A DNA stretch of 34,813 nt from a virus. The position numbers and the translations under genes are program-made. Where the stretch lies: the IMG/VR virus record IMGVR_UViG_3300044633_000278, positions 1 to 34,813 of that record, one strand, 5' to 3'. Positions 1 to 7,794 of this stretch are shown here, piece by piece. The notes under the pieces were generated by a model. That model had not been told where the DNA came from and ran no database searches. It was given only the letters and a program-made list of their open reading frames with translations. Every line of letters starts with the position of its first letter. Position 1 is the first letter of the stretch.

Positions 1-127
1 CAAGACAAGTGGAAGCGGAAACGCAGCAACGATAATAGGTACATTAAACGCAACTACTTTAGTAAAGAGTGGTGGCACATCAAGTCAGTTCTTAAAGGCT
101 GATGGCACAGTTGATTCAACTGCTTAT
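1..127. repeat. Left copy of 127-bp terminal direct repeat
   Basis: The first 127 bases are identical to the last 127 (34687-34813). The repeat lies inside the tail-fibre reading frame and both copies are in the same codon phase. Exactly 127 bases is a common largest k-mer of short-read assemblers, so this is best read as the overlap of a circular assembly graph rather than a biological terminal repeat. Confidence 0.97.
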
Positions 128-2380
128 CAAAGTGCTTTAACATTAACAACAACAGGAACTAGCGGTGCTTCTACATTAGTAGGAGCAACATTAAACGTAC
201 CCACTTATACCTTAGCAGGTTTAGGTGGTGTACCTACTTCTAGAACATTAACTATAAACGGGACTACGTACGATTTAAGTGCAGATAGGACTTGGACTAT
301 TAATTCAATGGTTTACCCTTCAGCAGGTATAGCGGTTTCAACAGGTACTGCGTGGGGAACTTCTTTAGTAGATAATTCAGCTAATTGGGATACGGCTTAC
401 ACTTTGAGAATAACAAGTGCAACTGCTCCTTTAAGTATTAGTTCTAACGTTATTTCAATAGCACAAGCTACTACTTCAACAAGTGGTTATTTATCAAGTA
501 CAGATTGGAATACTTTTAATAGTAAGATGCAAGGCGGTGGTTTAACGGCAGGTAAAGTTCCTTTCGCAGTTGGTTCTAATAGCTTAGGGGATACTACTTT
601 AAACTATAATGGTGGTTTCTTTGGTTTTGGTACTGCTGCAAGTACTTACAGAATTGATGTAAGTGGTAGTGTAAACGTAACAGGGAATTACTATGTTAAC
701 GGAGTAGCAATAACAACAGGCGGTATAACAGGAAGCGGTACTACAAACTACCTACCTAAGTTTACAGGTGCAAGTACAATAGGGAATAGTTTAATTTATG
801 ATAATGGTACTAATGTTATTATTGGAGGTACTACTGTTCCAGATAGTGGATTAAAAACTTATGTTACTAATGGTACTGTTGGATTAGGAAATTATTTAAG
901 TTCAACTATTGGATATATTGGAACTTGGACAAATCATTCTTTAGGATTTGCAATTAATGGGTCTAGTAAAATGTTATTAGATGCTTCAGGCAATTTAGGA
1001 TTAGGAGTTACACCGAGTGCGTGGGGAAGTCTATTTGTTGTATCACAATATCCATACGGAACTTATTTTGGCGGCACTACATCAGGTGGAAGTGTAATGG
1101 GTAATAATAATTATTGGAATGGTACTTCTTATATTTATCAAAATAGTGATTTTGCAACCCAATATCAACAAGCAAGTGGTACACATTTTTGGAGATTAGC
1201 TCCTTCAGGAACGGCAGGTAACGCTATAACCTTTACCCAAGCAATGACCTTAACGGCAGCAGGTGGATTATGTTTAGCAACAACTACTCCAACAGTAAGT
1301 GCAGGATATAACACATTTTCTTTAAGTGGCTCAACGGGTGGTCAAATAGAGTTTCAAACCGCAGGAGCAGGTAAATCATTTATTTATTCTAATTTATATG
1401 ATTTAAGGTTTTATACAAGTGGTGGTGCTTTTAGATTTGAGAATACAAGTGGTTTAGAAATTGGTTATTCAGCAGCAATAGGTTTATACAAGCTAGATGT
1501 TAATGGTACAGGAAGATTTAGTGGTATTTTAGGGGTTGGGGTTGCGCCAGCCAATTGGGCAAGTTATAATGGTGTTATAGAATTAGGATACGCAGGTAAT
1601 AATATTCATGTAACAGGAACAAACGATTTAAACATTGGCTCAAATATTTATTATAATGGTGGCTATAAATATGCTACAACGGGTAGAGTCAATCTATTAG
1701 AAATGTACAATGGCGAGTATTATTTTAATAATGCCGCAAGTGGAACAGCAGGAGGCGCAGTAACATTAACTAGATTATTGACAATTGCCAATACAGGTGC
1801 TGCTACATTCTCAAGTAGTGTAACGGCAACAGAATATAATGCCATAAAAAATGGTTCATCAAGTTTTTCATCTTTTTTTAAATTAACAAGTGCTAGTGGC
1901 CCTTTATTTTCACAAAATTTACAACTTGGTGCAGGTGGTTCTTTAGATATTTATGGTTGGAGTGGTGCTTCTTGGAGTAAAAATTTATCTTTAGCGACAA
2001 CAGGAGAAGCTACATTCTATAACCTTGCAGGTACAGGAAGTAGAGCAGTATTAGCTGATGCAAATGGTTTATTATCTGCACCTGTTTCAGACATATCAGT
2101 AAAACAAAATATTAAAACTATTGGATATGGTTTAAATGAAATACTTAAAATGAATCCTGTATGGTTTGATTTTATTGATGGGTACAAGAATTATGGCGAA
2201 GGCAGACAAAATGGTAATATAGCACAAGAAATGCAAGCAATAATACCCGAAGCAGTATTTACAACACCATCAACAGGAAAGATGGGTATTAACTACGACC
2301 AATTACACGCAGTATATATTAAAGCAATACAAGAGCAACAAGCACAAATAAACGAACTTAAACAACTTATAAACAAATAA
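1..2380 (+). CDS. Tail fibre, C-terminal part, with peptidase S74 chaperone domain (gene continues from 33815)
   Basis: The frame is open from base 2 to the stop at 2378-2380. Joined over the circular junction with 33815-34686 it gives one protein of about 1083 residues. The body is rich in Gly, Ser, Thr and Asn, as in beta-structured fibres, and contains two related modules of about 100 residues (about 990-1275 and 1520-1810), each opening with LGxGVxPxxW and closing with ASGTAG. The last 97 residues are an intramolecular chaperone of the S74 family: SDISVK has the family's Ser and Lys five apart (about S987 and K992 of the full protein), and GNIAQEMQAIIPEAV is the second conserved block. 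In this family the domain trimerises the fibre and then cuts itself off before the Ser. The role in host recognition is inferred. The first in-window ATG at 308 is internal, not the true start. Confidence 0.92.
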   Translation, partial: KTSGSGNAATIIGTLNATTLVKSGGTSSQFLKADGTVDSTAYQSALTLTTTGTSGASTLVGATLNVPTYTLAGLGGVPTSRTLTINGTTYDLSADRTWTINSMVYPSAGIAVSTGTAWGTSLVDNSANWDTAYTLRITSATAPLSISSNVISIAQATTSTSGYLSSTDWNTFNSKMQGGGLTAGKVPFAVGSNSLGDTTLNYNGGFFGFGTAASTYRIDVSGSVNVTGNYYVNGVAITTGGITGSGTTNYLPKFTGASTIGNSLIYDNGTNVIIGGTTVPDSGLKTYVTNGTVGLGNYLSSTIGYIGTWTNHSLGFAINGSSKMLLDASGNLGLGVTPSAWGSLFVVSQYPYGTYFGGTTSGGSVMGNNNYWNGTSYIYQNSDFATQYQQASGTHFWRLAPSGTAGNAITFTQAMTLTAAGGLCLATTTPTVSAGYNTFSLSGSTGGQIEFQTAGAGKSFIYSNLYDLRFYTSGGAFRFENTSGLEIGYSAAIGLYKLDVNGTGRFSGILGVGVAPANWASYNGVIELGYAGNNIHVTGTNDLNIGSNIYYNGGYKYATTGRVNLLEMYNGEYYFNNAASGTAGGAVTLTRLLTIANTGAATFSSSVTATEYNAIKNGSSSFSSFFKLTSASGPLFSQNLQLGAGGSLDIYGWSGASWSKNLSLATTGEATFYNLAGTGSRAVLADANGLLSAPVSDISVKQNIKTIGYGLNEILKMNPVWFDFIDGYKNYGEGRQNGNIAQEMQAIIPEAVFTTPSTGKMGINYDQLHAVYIKAIQEQQAQINELKQLINK

Positions 2381-2381
2381 T

Positions 2382-2699
2382 ATGAAACAAATCGAACCTA
2401 TCCAAAGTTGGGTAAATGGACAATCAGTAACGGCAACTATTTTAAATGTGCGACCTATTGGCGGTACTTTATTTGTAGAGGCTAAATTTTACTACGCTTT
2501 ATTAGATAACAATTTAGTAATGGTAGCAGAAGGGAATATAGATATGACAGGCGAAGCTTACCAAAATTGGGGCAATGACGATGAATATACCTATAATTGG
2601 GCTGCTTCAAAAGATGTACTTAACCTTACAATCATTGGGGATTATGTTCCACCTGTGCCTGAAGTAGTTTCTGAAGAAAATTTAGATAGTGTAATATAA
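2382..2699 (+). CDS. Small protein following the tail fibre
   Basis: A 105-residue protein that starts one base after the fibre stop, so it is probably translationally coupled. It is predicted mostly beta (IQSWVNGQSVTATILNVRPIG), with many Asn, Tyr and Trp and an acidic tail. There is no signal peptide or membrane segment. Position and composition suggest a virion-associated or fibre-assembly protein, but I recognise no family. Confidence 0.8.
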   Translation: MKQIEPIQSWVNGQSVTATILNVRPIGGTLFVEAKFYYALLDNNLVMVAEGNIDMTGEAYQNWGNDDEYTYNWAASKDVLNLTIIGDYVPPVPEVVSEENLDSVI

Positions 2700-2748
2700 T
2701 TTATGTTATATTTTGCAAATAAACTATATATAATCAAACACAATAATT

Positions 2749-2895
2749 ATGAAAGTAGAACTAAACGAAACACAAATTAAGGAATTAGAAGCGTATTTAA
2801 TGGAAATCCCTGCAAAGTTCGCAAACCCTATCCTACAATTTATCGGTAAATTAGCTAGTGACCAAAACCCACAAGCGGAAACAAAAGAAGATTAA
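2749..2895 (+). CDS. Hypothetical 48-residue protein
   Basis: Starts at ATG 2749 after the A-rich leader acacaataatt and ends with a TAA that overlaps the next ATG by one base (TAATG). The sequence is amphipathic helical with a charged C-terminus (QAETKED). No TM segment and no recognised family. It heads the lysis cassette. A degenerate promoter-like TATATTTTG lies upstream at 2707-2715. Confidence 0.6.
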   Translation: MKVELNETQIKELEAYLMEIPAKFANPILQFIGKLASDQNPQAETKED

Positions 2896-3068
2896 TGACC
2901 CAACATAGCAACCAGGCTGACACCTTAACAATAGTAAGCGGAGCAAGTGCGTTAATTAGCATTGCATCAATTCAACCTTTATTTACACTATTAGCCAGTT
3001 TGGTTGCTATAATTTCGGGAATCTTTGCAATTAGGTATTATATTAAAAAGACGGATAATTTAAAGTAA
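2895..3068 (+). CDS. Small membrane protein, holin candidate
   Basis: A 57-residue protein sharing single bases with both neighbours (TAATG at each end), typical of tight phage coupling. It has a short polar N-terminus, two hydrophobic stretches (about residues 11-27 and 29-48) and a basic C-terminus (RYYIKKTDNLK). Size, two-TM topology and position three genes before the endolysin fit a holin that would permeabilise the inner membrane. Holins share little sequence, so this rests on topology and context. Confidence 0.5.
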   Translation: MTQHSNQADTLTIVSGASALISIASIQPLFTLLASLVAIISGIFAIRYYIKKTDNLK

Positions 3069-3574
3069 TGAAATATTTAGGCACATTTTTACTAATATCT
3101 TTAGTATTAATTTTGCTAAATAGTCAAAGCATAAAAGAAACAAGTACAATAGTAGTTACGGATACGGCATATACGACTAAAACTATTACGAAGTATAAAA
3201 AAGGGGATAGTATCCCTTTTGTTATTTTAGACACTATTTACAAAACTATACATGATACGAATTTTATCGTAAAAGACTATTCTCATTTTAAGGCTTATAG
3301 CGACACTTTAAATATTGATTCAAGTACTATTATCATTAATGACACGATAGGCGAAAATAGGCTAGTTTCTAGGTCATACGAGGCTAATATAAAAGAACGT
3401 ACTATTACCATTACTAACACTATCCCCGAAAAGAATAGATTTTACATTGGCGGGTTAGCTAATTTTAATTATATAGGTGCGGGAATAATATATAAAACAC
3501 CTAAGCAATTAATAGGGGTTAGCTATAATTCGGACAAATCAATAAACCTAAGTTATTATGTTAGAATTTTTTAA
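3068..3574 (+). CDS. Membrane-anchored lysis-cassette protein, spanin-like
   Basis: A 168-residue protein with an N-terminal hydrophobic segment (about residues 4-17) that could be a signal anchor, a long polar middle of beta-prone Thr/Ile-rich segments (about 25-120), and a C-terminus (YIGGLANFNYIGAGIIY, then a final RIF) reminiscent of short outer-membrane strands. Placed between two holin-like genes and before the endolysin, it could be a periplasm-spanning protein that helps disrupt the outer membrane, though no lipobox is visible. The spanin role is inference. Confidence 0.4.
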   Translation: MKYLGTFLLISLVLILLNSQSIKETSTIVVTDTAYTTKTITKYKKGDSIPFVILDTIYKTIHDTNFIVKDYSHFKAYSDTLNIDSSTIIINDTIGENRLVSRSYEANIKERTITITNTIPEKNRFYIGGLANFNYIGAGIIYKTPKQLIGVSYNSDKSINLSYYVRIF

Positions 3575-3752
3575 AAACCTATTAGCAGATGAACGGGGTA
3601 GTTTATCGCATAAACGTATTATAAGTCTTATAGGTGCTTTATGTTTGTTTATAACCTTTGTTATTAGCAAAGATGCTAAAATAGGTGAATTAGTCTTTTA
3701 TCTTGTTTGTGCTTCAATGGGTTTTGCAACCATAGATAAATTTTCAAAATGA
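3558..3752 (+). CDS. Two-TM small membrane protein, second holin candidate
   Basis: A 64-residue protein overlapping the previous gene by 17 bases. It has a charged N-terminus (LADERGSLSHKR), then two hydrophobic helices (about residues 21-36 and 42-59) split by DAKIGE, and a basic end. This layout resembles small phage holin or antiholin proteins. With the 57-residue gene at 2895 it could form a holin/antiholin pair. Confidence 0.5.
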   Translation: MLEFFKNLLADERGSLSHKRIISLIGALCLFITFVISKDAKIGELVFYLVCASMGFATIDKFSK

Positions 3753-3844
3753 AGCCAACAGAAAAACTAGCCTTTAAACTAGCTTTTGTATTTTGGATTA
3801 TTAACTTAATATATTTTACATGCCAAAGATTTCAGAACATTTAG
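3749..3844 (+). CDS. 31-residue single-TM peptide
   Basis: Starts at an ATG overlapping the previous stop (ATGA) and runs 25 bases into the endolysin gene. It has a basic N-terminus (MKPTEK), one hydrophobic helix (about residues 8-24) and a Cys at residue 25 in IYFTC, only weakly like a lipobox. The coupled start suggests it is translated. Its function is unknown, possibly an accessory lysis peptide. Confidence 0.4.
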   Translation: MKPTEKLAFKLAFVFWIINLIYFTCQRFQNI

Positions 3845-4272
3845 AATTAGCGGAATTAGTACGTAGCGAATCCGCAAAGCGTTTAGGAGTTAGCAATATG
3901 CCAACCGAAGAACATTTAGCCAACCTAAAGAAATTAGCCGAAAAAGTATTCGAGCCTATCCGTAATAATTTCCGCTGCCCTATCTACATTAGTAGTGCTT
4001 ATAGAAGTCATAGTCTTAATAATGCTATTGGAGGGGTTAAAAATTCACACCATTTAAAAGGAATGGCTATCGATATTGATATGGATGGAACCGACAATGG
4101 AGTAACTAATAAAGATATATTTGAATATATAAAGAATAACATTACTTTTACACAATTAATTAACGAGTTTGATTATTCGTGGGTTCATGTAAGCTACGAT
4201 GAAAACAACTTAAAAAAAGAAATACTAAAAGCCACTAAGCAAAACGGACGAACTACATACACTAAAATTTAA
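3820..4272 (+). CDS. Endolysin, peptidase M15 family
   Basis: A 150-residue protein with the hallmarks of M15 zinc peptidases (M15_3 type): SxHxxGxAxD at residues 76-85 (SHHLKGMAID) and WVHVS at 121-125. Expected zinc ligands are H78, D85 and H123. The SSAYRS block at 58-63 is the conserved substrate-binding region. M15 phage enzymes cut peptide bonds in the peptidoglycan stem or bridge. There is no signal peptide, so it should reach the wall through the holin. Its place after the membrane-protein genes completes the lysis cassette. Confidence 0.9.
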   Translation: MPKISEHLELAELVRSESAKRLGVSNMPTEEHLANLKKLAEKVFEPIRNNFRCPIYISSAYRSHSLNNAIGGVKNSHHLKGMAIDIDMDGTDNGVTNKDIFEYIKNNITFTQLINEFDYSWVHVSYDENNLKKEILKATKQNGRTTYTKI

Positions 4273-4274
4273 CT

Positions 4275-5018
4275 ATGACAAACCAACTAAGAACAAAACG
4301 TAGAAGACTATTTTTCGATGTGGAATCCAGTCCGAATATCGGTTTCTTTTGGCAGGCGGGTTTTAAATTACAGATAGGTCCACAGAACATTATTAAAGAA
4401 CGAGCCTTAATATGTATTTGTTATAAGTGGGAAGATGAAAAGGAAACACATAGTTTGAATTGGGATGCAAAGCAATGTGATAAAAAAATGTTAGTTGCAT
4501 TTGTTAAAGTAGCAAACGAAGCTGATGAATTAGTAGGACATAACGGGGATAAGTTTGACCTTGCATGGATACGCACTAGGTGCCTATTTCATGAAATAGA
4601 AATGTTTCCTACTTATACTACCATTGATACCCTTAAAATTGCTAGAAGTAAGTTTAAATTCAATTCTAATAAGTTAGATTACATAGGTAAGTTTTTGGGG
4701 ATAGGGCAGAAGATTAAAACTGATTTTAGTTTATGGACCGACATAGTTTTAAAGAAGGATAAAATAGCTATGGACAAAATGATTAAGTACTGCAAGATGG
4801 ATGTAATCCTATTAGAAAAAGTATTTAAGAAATTATCTAATCACATAATGGCTAAGACACACTATGGTGTTATCTTTGGTGGTGATAGAGGTAGCTGCCC
4901 CGAATGTGGTTCTACCGACCTTATGCGTAGAGGTACAAAAGTTTCCGCTACTGGACTTAAGAAGGTGCAATACCAATGTAAGACATGCTTTAAGGCACAC
5001 ACCAAAACTGATAAGTAA
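4275..5018 (+). CDS. DEDD-type 3'-5' exonuclease-like protein with C-terminal zinc ribbon
   Basis: A 247-residue protein with an RNase H-like fold of the DEDDy exonuclease kind: FDVES (D15, E17), GHNGDKFDLAWI (D95) and YCKMD (Y172, D176). A zinc ribbon follows at about 205-240 (CPEC at 208-211, CKTC at 235-238). Likely substrates are DNA or RNA 3' ends. It begins two bases after the endolysin stop and overlaps the next ATG by one base. It may work with the ERF annealing protein or in proofreading and host-DNA breakdown; the exact role is not shown by the sequence. Confidence 0.8.
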   Translation: MTNQLRTKRRRLFFDVESSPNIGFFWQAGFKLQIGPQNIIKERALICICYKWEDEKETHSLNWDAKQCDKKMLVAFVKVANEADELVGHNGDKFDLAWIRTRCLFHEIEMFPTYTTIDTLKIARSKFKFNSNKLDYIGKFLGIGQKIKTDFSLWTDIVLKKDKIAMDKMIKYCKMDVILLEKVFKKLSNHIMAKTHYGVIFGGDRGSCPECGSTDLMRRGTKVSATGLKKVQYQCKTCFKAHTKTDK

Positions 5019-5224
5019 TGAGTTTTGAGCAAGAACATTATAGCAAGAATAAGATACAACCGATTGACTATATACTAGCTAACGATATGGACTTTGTAAG
5101 TGGAAACATTATTAAGTATGTCACTAGGTACAAGCATAAGAACGGGCTAGAAGATTTAAAAAAGGCTAAACACTATTTAGAAATATTAATTAATAACTAT
5201 GAGGTATCCAAAGGGGTGGAATAA
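5018..5224 (+). CDS. DUF3310 family protein
   Basis: A 68-residue protein with the family pattern: HYxxxxIQPIDYI near the N-terminus, GNIIKYVTRYKHKNG at about 29-43 and EDLKKAKHYLEILI after it. DUF3310 proteins are common in phages, are sometimes labelled nucleotide kinase, and have no proven activity that I know of. Start overlaps the preceding stop (TAATG). Confidence 0.88.
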   Translation: MSFEQEHYSKNKIQPIDYILANDMDFVSGNIIKYVTRYKHKNGLEDLKKAKHYLEILINNYEVSKGVE

Positions 5225-5390
5225 ATTATCACTAAACGAACAAGAAGCATTTTTAATAAAAGAGTATCAAAAGATTTGCACCCTTGAGGCTAGTGTAAAA
5301 AAGATATTAGCTAGTGTAAGAGGTGGAAATAAATACATTGCATTAGATAATGAAGATAGACCAGACCTTATTCAATTAAAGGGTGAATAG
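5199..5390 (+). CDS. Hypothetical protein, 63 residues
   Basis: Overlaps the DUF3310 gene by 26 bases and the next gene by 8. Helical, charged and soluble (NEQEAFLIKEYQKI). No recognised family. Its place in an unbroken chain of overlapping genes supports translation. Confidence 0.6.
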   Translation: MRYPKGWNKLSLNEQEAFLIKEYQKICTLEASVKKILASVRGGNKYIALDNEDRPDLIQLKGE

Positions 5391-5658
5391 AATTAATGTA
5401 ATATATAAAAAACTAGGTAGACATAAAGTACATGGATACGCAAATCTTGGTGATAACGAGATAGAACTAGACGTACGTTTAAAAAATAAAAAGCACTTAG
5501 AAATATTAATTCATGAGTGTTTACATATTCTTTTTCCCGAATTAGAAGAAGACGAAATAGTAGAAAAGTCAATTAAGCTAGTCAATACTATATGGCTAGA
5601 ACATTATCGTAGGGTTGAGAATCAAAACGATGTTCCCTTACAAGATGGTACGTTATAG
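5383..5658 (+). CDS. Small HExxH metallopeptidase-like protein
   Basis: A 91-residue protein whose frame opens with GTG at 5383; no in-frame ATG lies close downstream, so GTG is taken as the start. The central motif ILIHECLHILFPELEEDE contains HExxH (H44-H48) with acidic residues downstream that could supply a third metal ligand. This resembles the minimal zinc-binding helix of ImmA/IrrE or SprT-like proteins but is much shorter. The gene ends the operon, before the promoter at 5711. Confidence 0.65.
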   Translation: MNRINVIYKKLGRHKVHGYANLGDNEIELDVRLKNKKHLEILIHECLHILFPELEEDEIVEKSIKLVNTIWLEHYRRVENQNDVPLQDGTL

Positions 5659-5710
5659 CATATTTTTCTAATATGTTAATTTTAAGTTAATTCAAAAATA
5701 ATTCCACAAA

Positions 5711-5744
5711 TTTGTCTTTTATATGTTTATAAGGTGTATATTTG
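5711..5744 (+). promoter_or_regulatory. Bacteroidota-type promoter for the early/replication operon
   Basis: TTTG at 5711-5714 and TATATTTG at 5737-5744, 22 bases apart, match the -33 TTTG and -7 TAnnTTTG consensus of Bacteroidota. Transcription would start near 5750, leaving a leader of about 15 A-rich bases before the ATG at 5766. Confidence 0.82.
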
Positions 5745-5765
5745 TATAACAAAAAAACACAAACT

Positions 5766-5975
5766 ATGTCAAACTACAACGACCCTTATTTAGAATTGTG
5801 GGGTAAAACACAATTAAAAGCTGCCGACTATGCAGGTGCATTAGGATTTTCACAAGGCACATTAAAAGAAATTATAGAAGCTGCCAAATTAGGTGATACA
5901 ATTAGAGTGCGATATTTAGCACAAGGTGCATTAGAAAATATTAATAATGTATGTATTAAATATGATTTAGTATGA
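5766..5975 (+). CDS. Hypothetical protein, first gene of the early operon
   Basis: A 69-residue protein. The frame could extend to TTG 5742, but that codon lies inside the -7 promoter element, so ATG 5766, preceded by aaaaaaacacaaact, is chosen. Sequence features are ELWGKTQLKAADYAGALGFSQ and a helical C-terminal half. No recognised family. Confidence 0.78.
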   Translation: MSNYNDPYLELWGKTQLKAADYAGALGFSQGTLKEIIEAAKLGDTIRVRYLAQGALENINNVCIKYDLV

Positions 5976-6199
5976 CACTAGAAACATTATTAGATAACTT
6001 TAATATGTATCGTAAATTATCTAGCACTAACAATCCTTTTGTATTTAAACAATCCGACTACGATAAGTATTTATACTACAAACAAAAGTTAAAAGAGTAT
6101 GCACAAAAAGAAGGCTATAAGCCAGGCGGCAAACTTAACCCTACTAAGTTTATACCGATGTCGGATTTTACAGAAGTTATCGAGAATTATCAATTTTAA
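5972..6199 (+). CDS. Hypothetical protein, 75 residues
   Basis: Starts with an ATGA overlap on the previous stop. Soluble, rich in Tyr and Lys (YDKYLYYKQKLKEYAQKEGY), helical in the middle. I recognise no family. It directly precedes the ERF gene, separated by 12 bases. Confidence 0.7.
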   Translation: MTLETLLDNFNMYRKLSSTNNPFVFKQSDYDKYLYYKQKLKEYAQKEGYKPGGKLNPTKFIPMSDFTEVIENYQF

Positions 6200-6211
6200 A
6201 AATAAACAACT

Positions 6212-6751
6212 ATGAAAGAATTATTACAAGCACTTGCACAATTTAACAAACAAGTACTACCAATTACTAAGGGTGCTAACAACCCTTTCTTTAAATCTAA
6301 GTTTGCAGATTTAACAACTATTCAACAAACAATTAAGGAGCCATTAGCGGCTAACAAATTGATTATTACACAAGCTAACGTGTGGATAGATGGACACATG
6401 TTTGTAGAAACTAGGGTATGGTATACCGAAACTGGTAACTATATCAATTCAGTTTTTCCCGTTATCGTTAACAAACAATCGGCTCAAGATTATGGTAGTG
6501 CCGTTTCATACGCTAAGCGTTATTCATTAAGCGGACTACTTAACTTAGTTATTCAAGATGAAGACGACGACGCAGAAAAGGCAACGGATAGAAAGCCAAA
6601 GGATGAAGTAGGACAAGATAAAAGGTTATATTTGCTTACACTATTAGAGGCTAAAGACTACGCTGATAACATTAAAGATAAACTAGCTTTAAAGATTGAA
6701 AACATGACCACAATGGTTCAATACAATGAAGCGTTAAAATCCTTAAAGTAA
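6212..6751 (+). CDS. erf: ERF-family single-strand DNA annealing protein
   Basis: A 179-residue protein with ERF family marks: GANNPFFKSKFADLTTI near residues 21-37, and the signature GSAVSYAKRYSLSGLLNL followed by the acidic QDEDDDAE at about 100-126. ERF proteins anneal complementary single strands during phage recombination and can circularise genomes that have redundant ends. The leader aaaataaacaact fits Bacteroidota initiation. The length is normal for the core plus a short tail. Confidence 0.92.
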   Translation: MKELLQALAQFNKQVLPITKGANNPFFKSKFADLTTIQQTIKEPLAANKLIITQANVWIDGHMFVETRVWYTETGNYINSVFPVIVNKQSAQDYGSAVSYAKRYSLSGLLNLVIQDEDDDAEKATDRKPKDEVGQDKRLYLLTLLEAKDYADNIKDKLALKIENMTTMVQYNEALKSLK

Positions 6752-7146
6752 TGAGAGAATACACACTAGAGTTTTTAACAACAAAGGCGGAGGCTATGCT
6801 AGATTATCTAGCTAAGCCCCTACCTAAGAACGACACCATAGACTTTCATAACGAACTATTTAAGCGTATTGAATCCCTTAATATTTGTATGAGCCAAAGT
6901 GGTGAGTTTAAAACCGCTGCCGAATATAAAATAGACTGCGTTATAGATGGCGAAATAGGAAGTAAACTAGATGAAATAATGGATGGCAAATTAGCTACGT
7001 CTACAATCAATATGTGGATTAAGTCTAAGGCTAAGGAATGGACACGTTTAAAGAATGCCTTTGATAGAATCAATGCTTCGAGTGTTCACCAAATAGATGC
7101 TATCCGTTCTATACTATCATTTGAAAAAGCTAAAATTAACTTATGA
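6751..7146 (+). CDS. Hypothetical protein following ERF
   Basis: A 131-residue, largely helical soluble protein whose ATG overlaps the ERF stop by one base. It contains WIKSKAKEWTRLKNAFDRIN near residues 90-109. No catalytic motif is visible. The tight coupling suggests an accessory of recombination or replication, which is inference only. Confidence 0.75.
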   Translation: MREYTLEFLTTKAEAMLDYLAKPLPKNDTIDFHNELFKRIESLNICMSQSGEFKTAAEYKIDCVIDGEIGSKLDEIMDGKLATSTINMWIKSKAKEWTRLKNAFDRINASSVHQIDAIRSILSFEKAKINL

Positions 7147-7322
7147 GTAAATTAAACGAATGGGGTATAAAGGTTTTAAAAACAGAATACCCACAAAAAA
7201 CAATCGAGTTTAACGTGTGGATTACACAATTAAAAGTATCTTCGTGTTATCGGGATAGGGAAGGTATTATCAAAGCTGGAGATTTAAACAAACAATATAA
7301 CTTTTTAAAATTAAGAAAATGA
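7143..7322 (+). CDS. Hypothetical protein, 59 residues
   Basis: Begins with an ATGA overlap on the previous gene and ends with an ATGA overlap on the next (7319), so it fits the operon exactly. Basic protein containing EYPQKTIEFNVWITQLKV. No known family seen. Confidence 0.65.
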   Translation: MSKLNEWGIKVLKTEYPQKTIEFNVWITQLKVSSCYRDREGIIKAGDLNKQYNFLKLRK

Positions 7323-7531
7323 CACAAAAACTACAAGTATTAAACCACTTAAAATTCGAACCGATTACACCATTAGTAGCCTTAAAAAAGTATGGCACAT
7401 TAAGACTAGCGGCATTAGTATTTAACCTTAGAAGCGAAGGTTATAATATAGTAACTAACAATAAAAATGTAGGTACTAAAAAGAAAGCTAAGTATGTAGC
7501 GGAATATTCATTAATCAAAAAATCTAAATAA
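7319..7531 (+). CDS. Helix-turn-helix protein (HTH_39-like)
   Basis: A 70-residue basic protein. QVLNHLKFEPITPLVALKKYG and LRLAALVFNLRSEGYNI match the small winged HTH domain that I recall as HTH_39 in phage proteins. It probably binds DNA and could regulate the early region. Autoregulation is possible, but no operator can be assigned. Confidence 0.75.
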   Translation: MTQKLQVLNHLKFEPITPLVALKKYGTLRLAALVFNLRSEGYNIVTNNKNVGTKKKAKYVAEYSLIKKSK

Positions 7532-7532
7532 A

Positions 7533-7745
7533 ATGAGTGAAGTACAAAAAATTGGTGCGTGGGCTAAGGATACTAGCAAAGGAAAAGTAATTAACTTTAC
7601 TATTAATGGGGTAAGATATTCTATGTGGGAAAATAAGTTTAAGAAGGAACCTAAACACCCAGACTTTCAAATCTATATAGACAACTATGTACCTAAGGCG
7701 GTTAACCAACAGGAGGCGGAAGATGCCACAGATTTACCATTTTAA
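7533..7745 (+). CDS. Small protein with SSB-like acidic C-terminal tip
   Basis: A 70-residue protein. The N-terminal two thirds is beta-rich (IGAWAKDTSKGKVINFTING, then RYSMWENKFKK), and the end is EAEDATDLPF. The last residues resemble the acidic DDxxPF tip by which bacterial SSB recruits partner proteins. It lacks the length of a full OB fold, so it may be a minimal ssDNA-binding or partner-docking protein. Position between ERF and the DnaA-like gene supports a replication role. Confidence 0.65.
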   Translation: MSEVQKIGAWAKDTSKGKVINFTINGVRYSMWENKFKKEPKHPDFQIYIDNYVPKAVNQQEAEDATDLPF

Positions 7746-7794
7746 TTAATTATTGGTTGGGTGAATAAGAACCACAAAAGCACACATTTTTACT

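Noticed and set aside
2701-2740. Promoter before the lysis cassette
   Set aside because: TATATTTTG has one T too many for TAnnTTTG and no TTTG stands at the right distance, so it is only mentioned, not called.
5742-5765. TTG start for the first early gene
   Set aside because: The codon lies inside the -7 promoter element, upstream of the expected transcript start.
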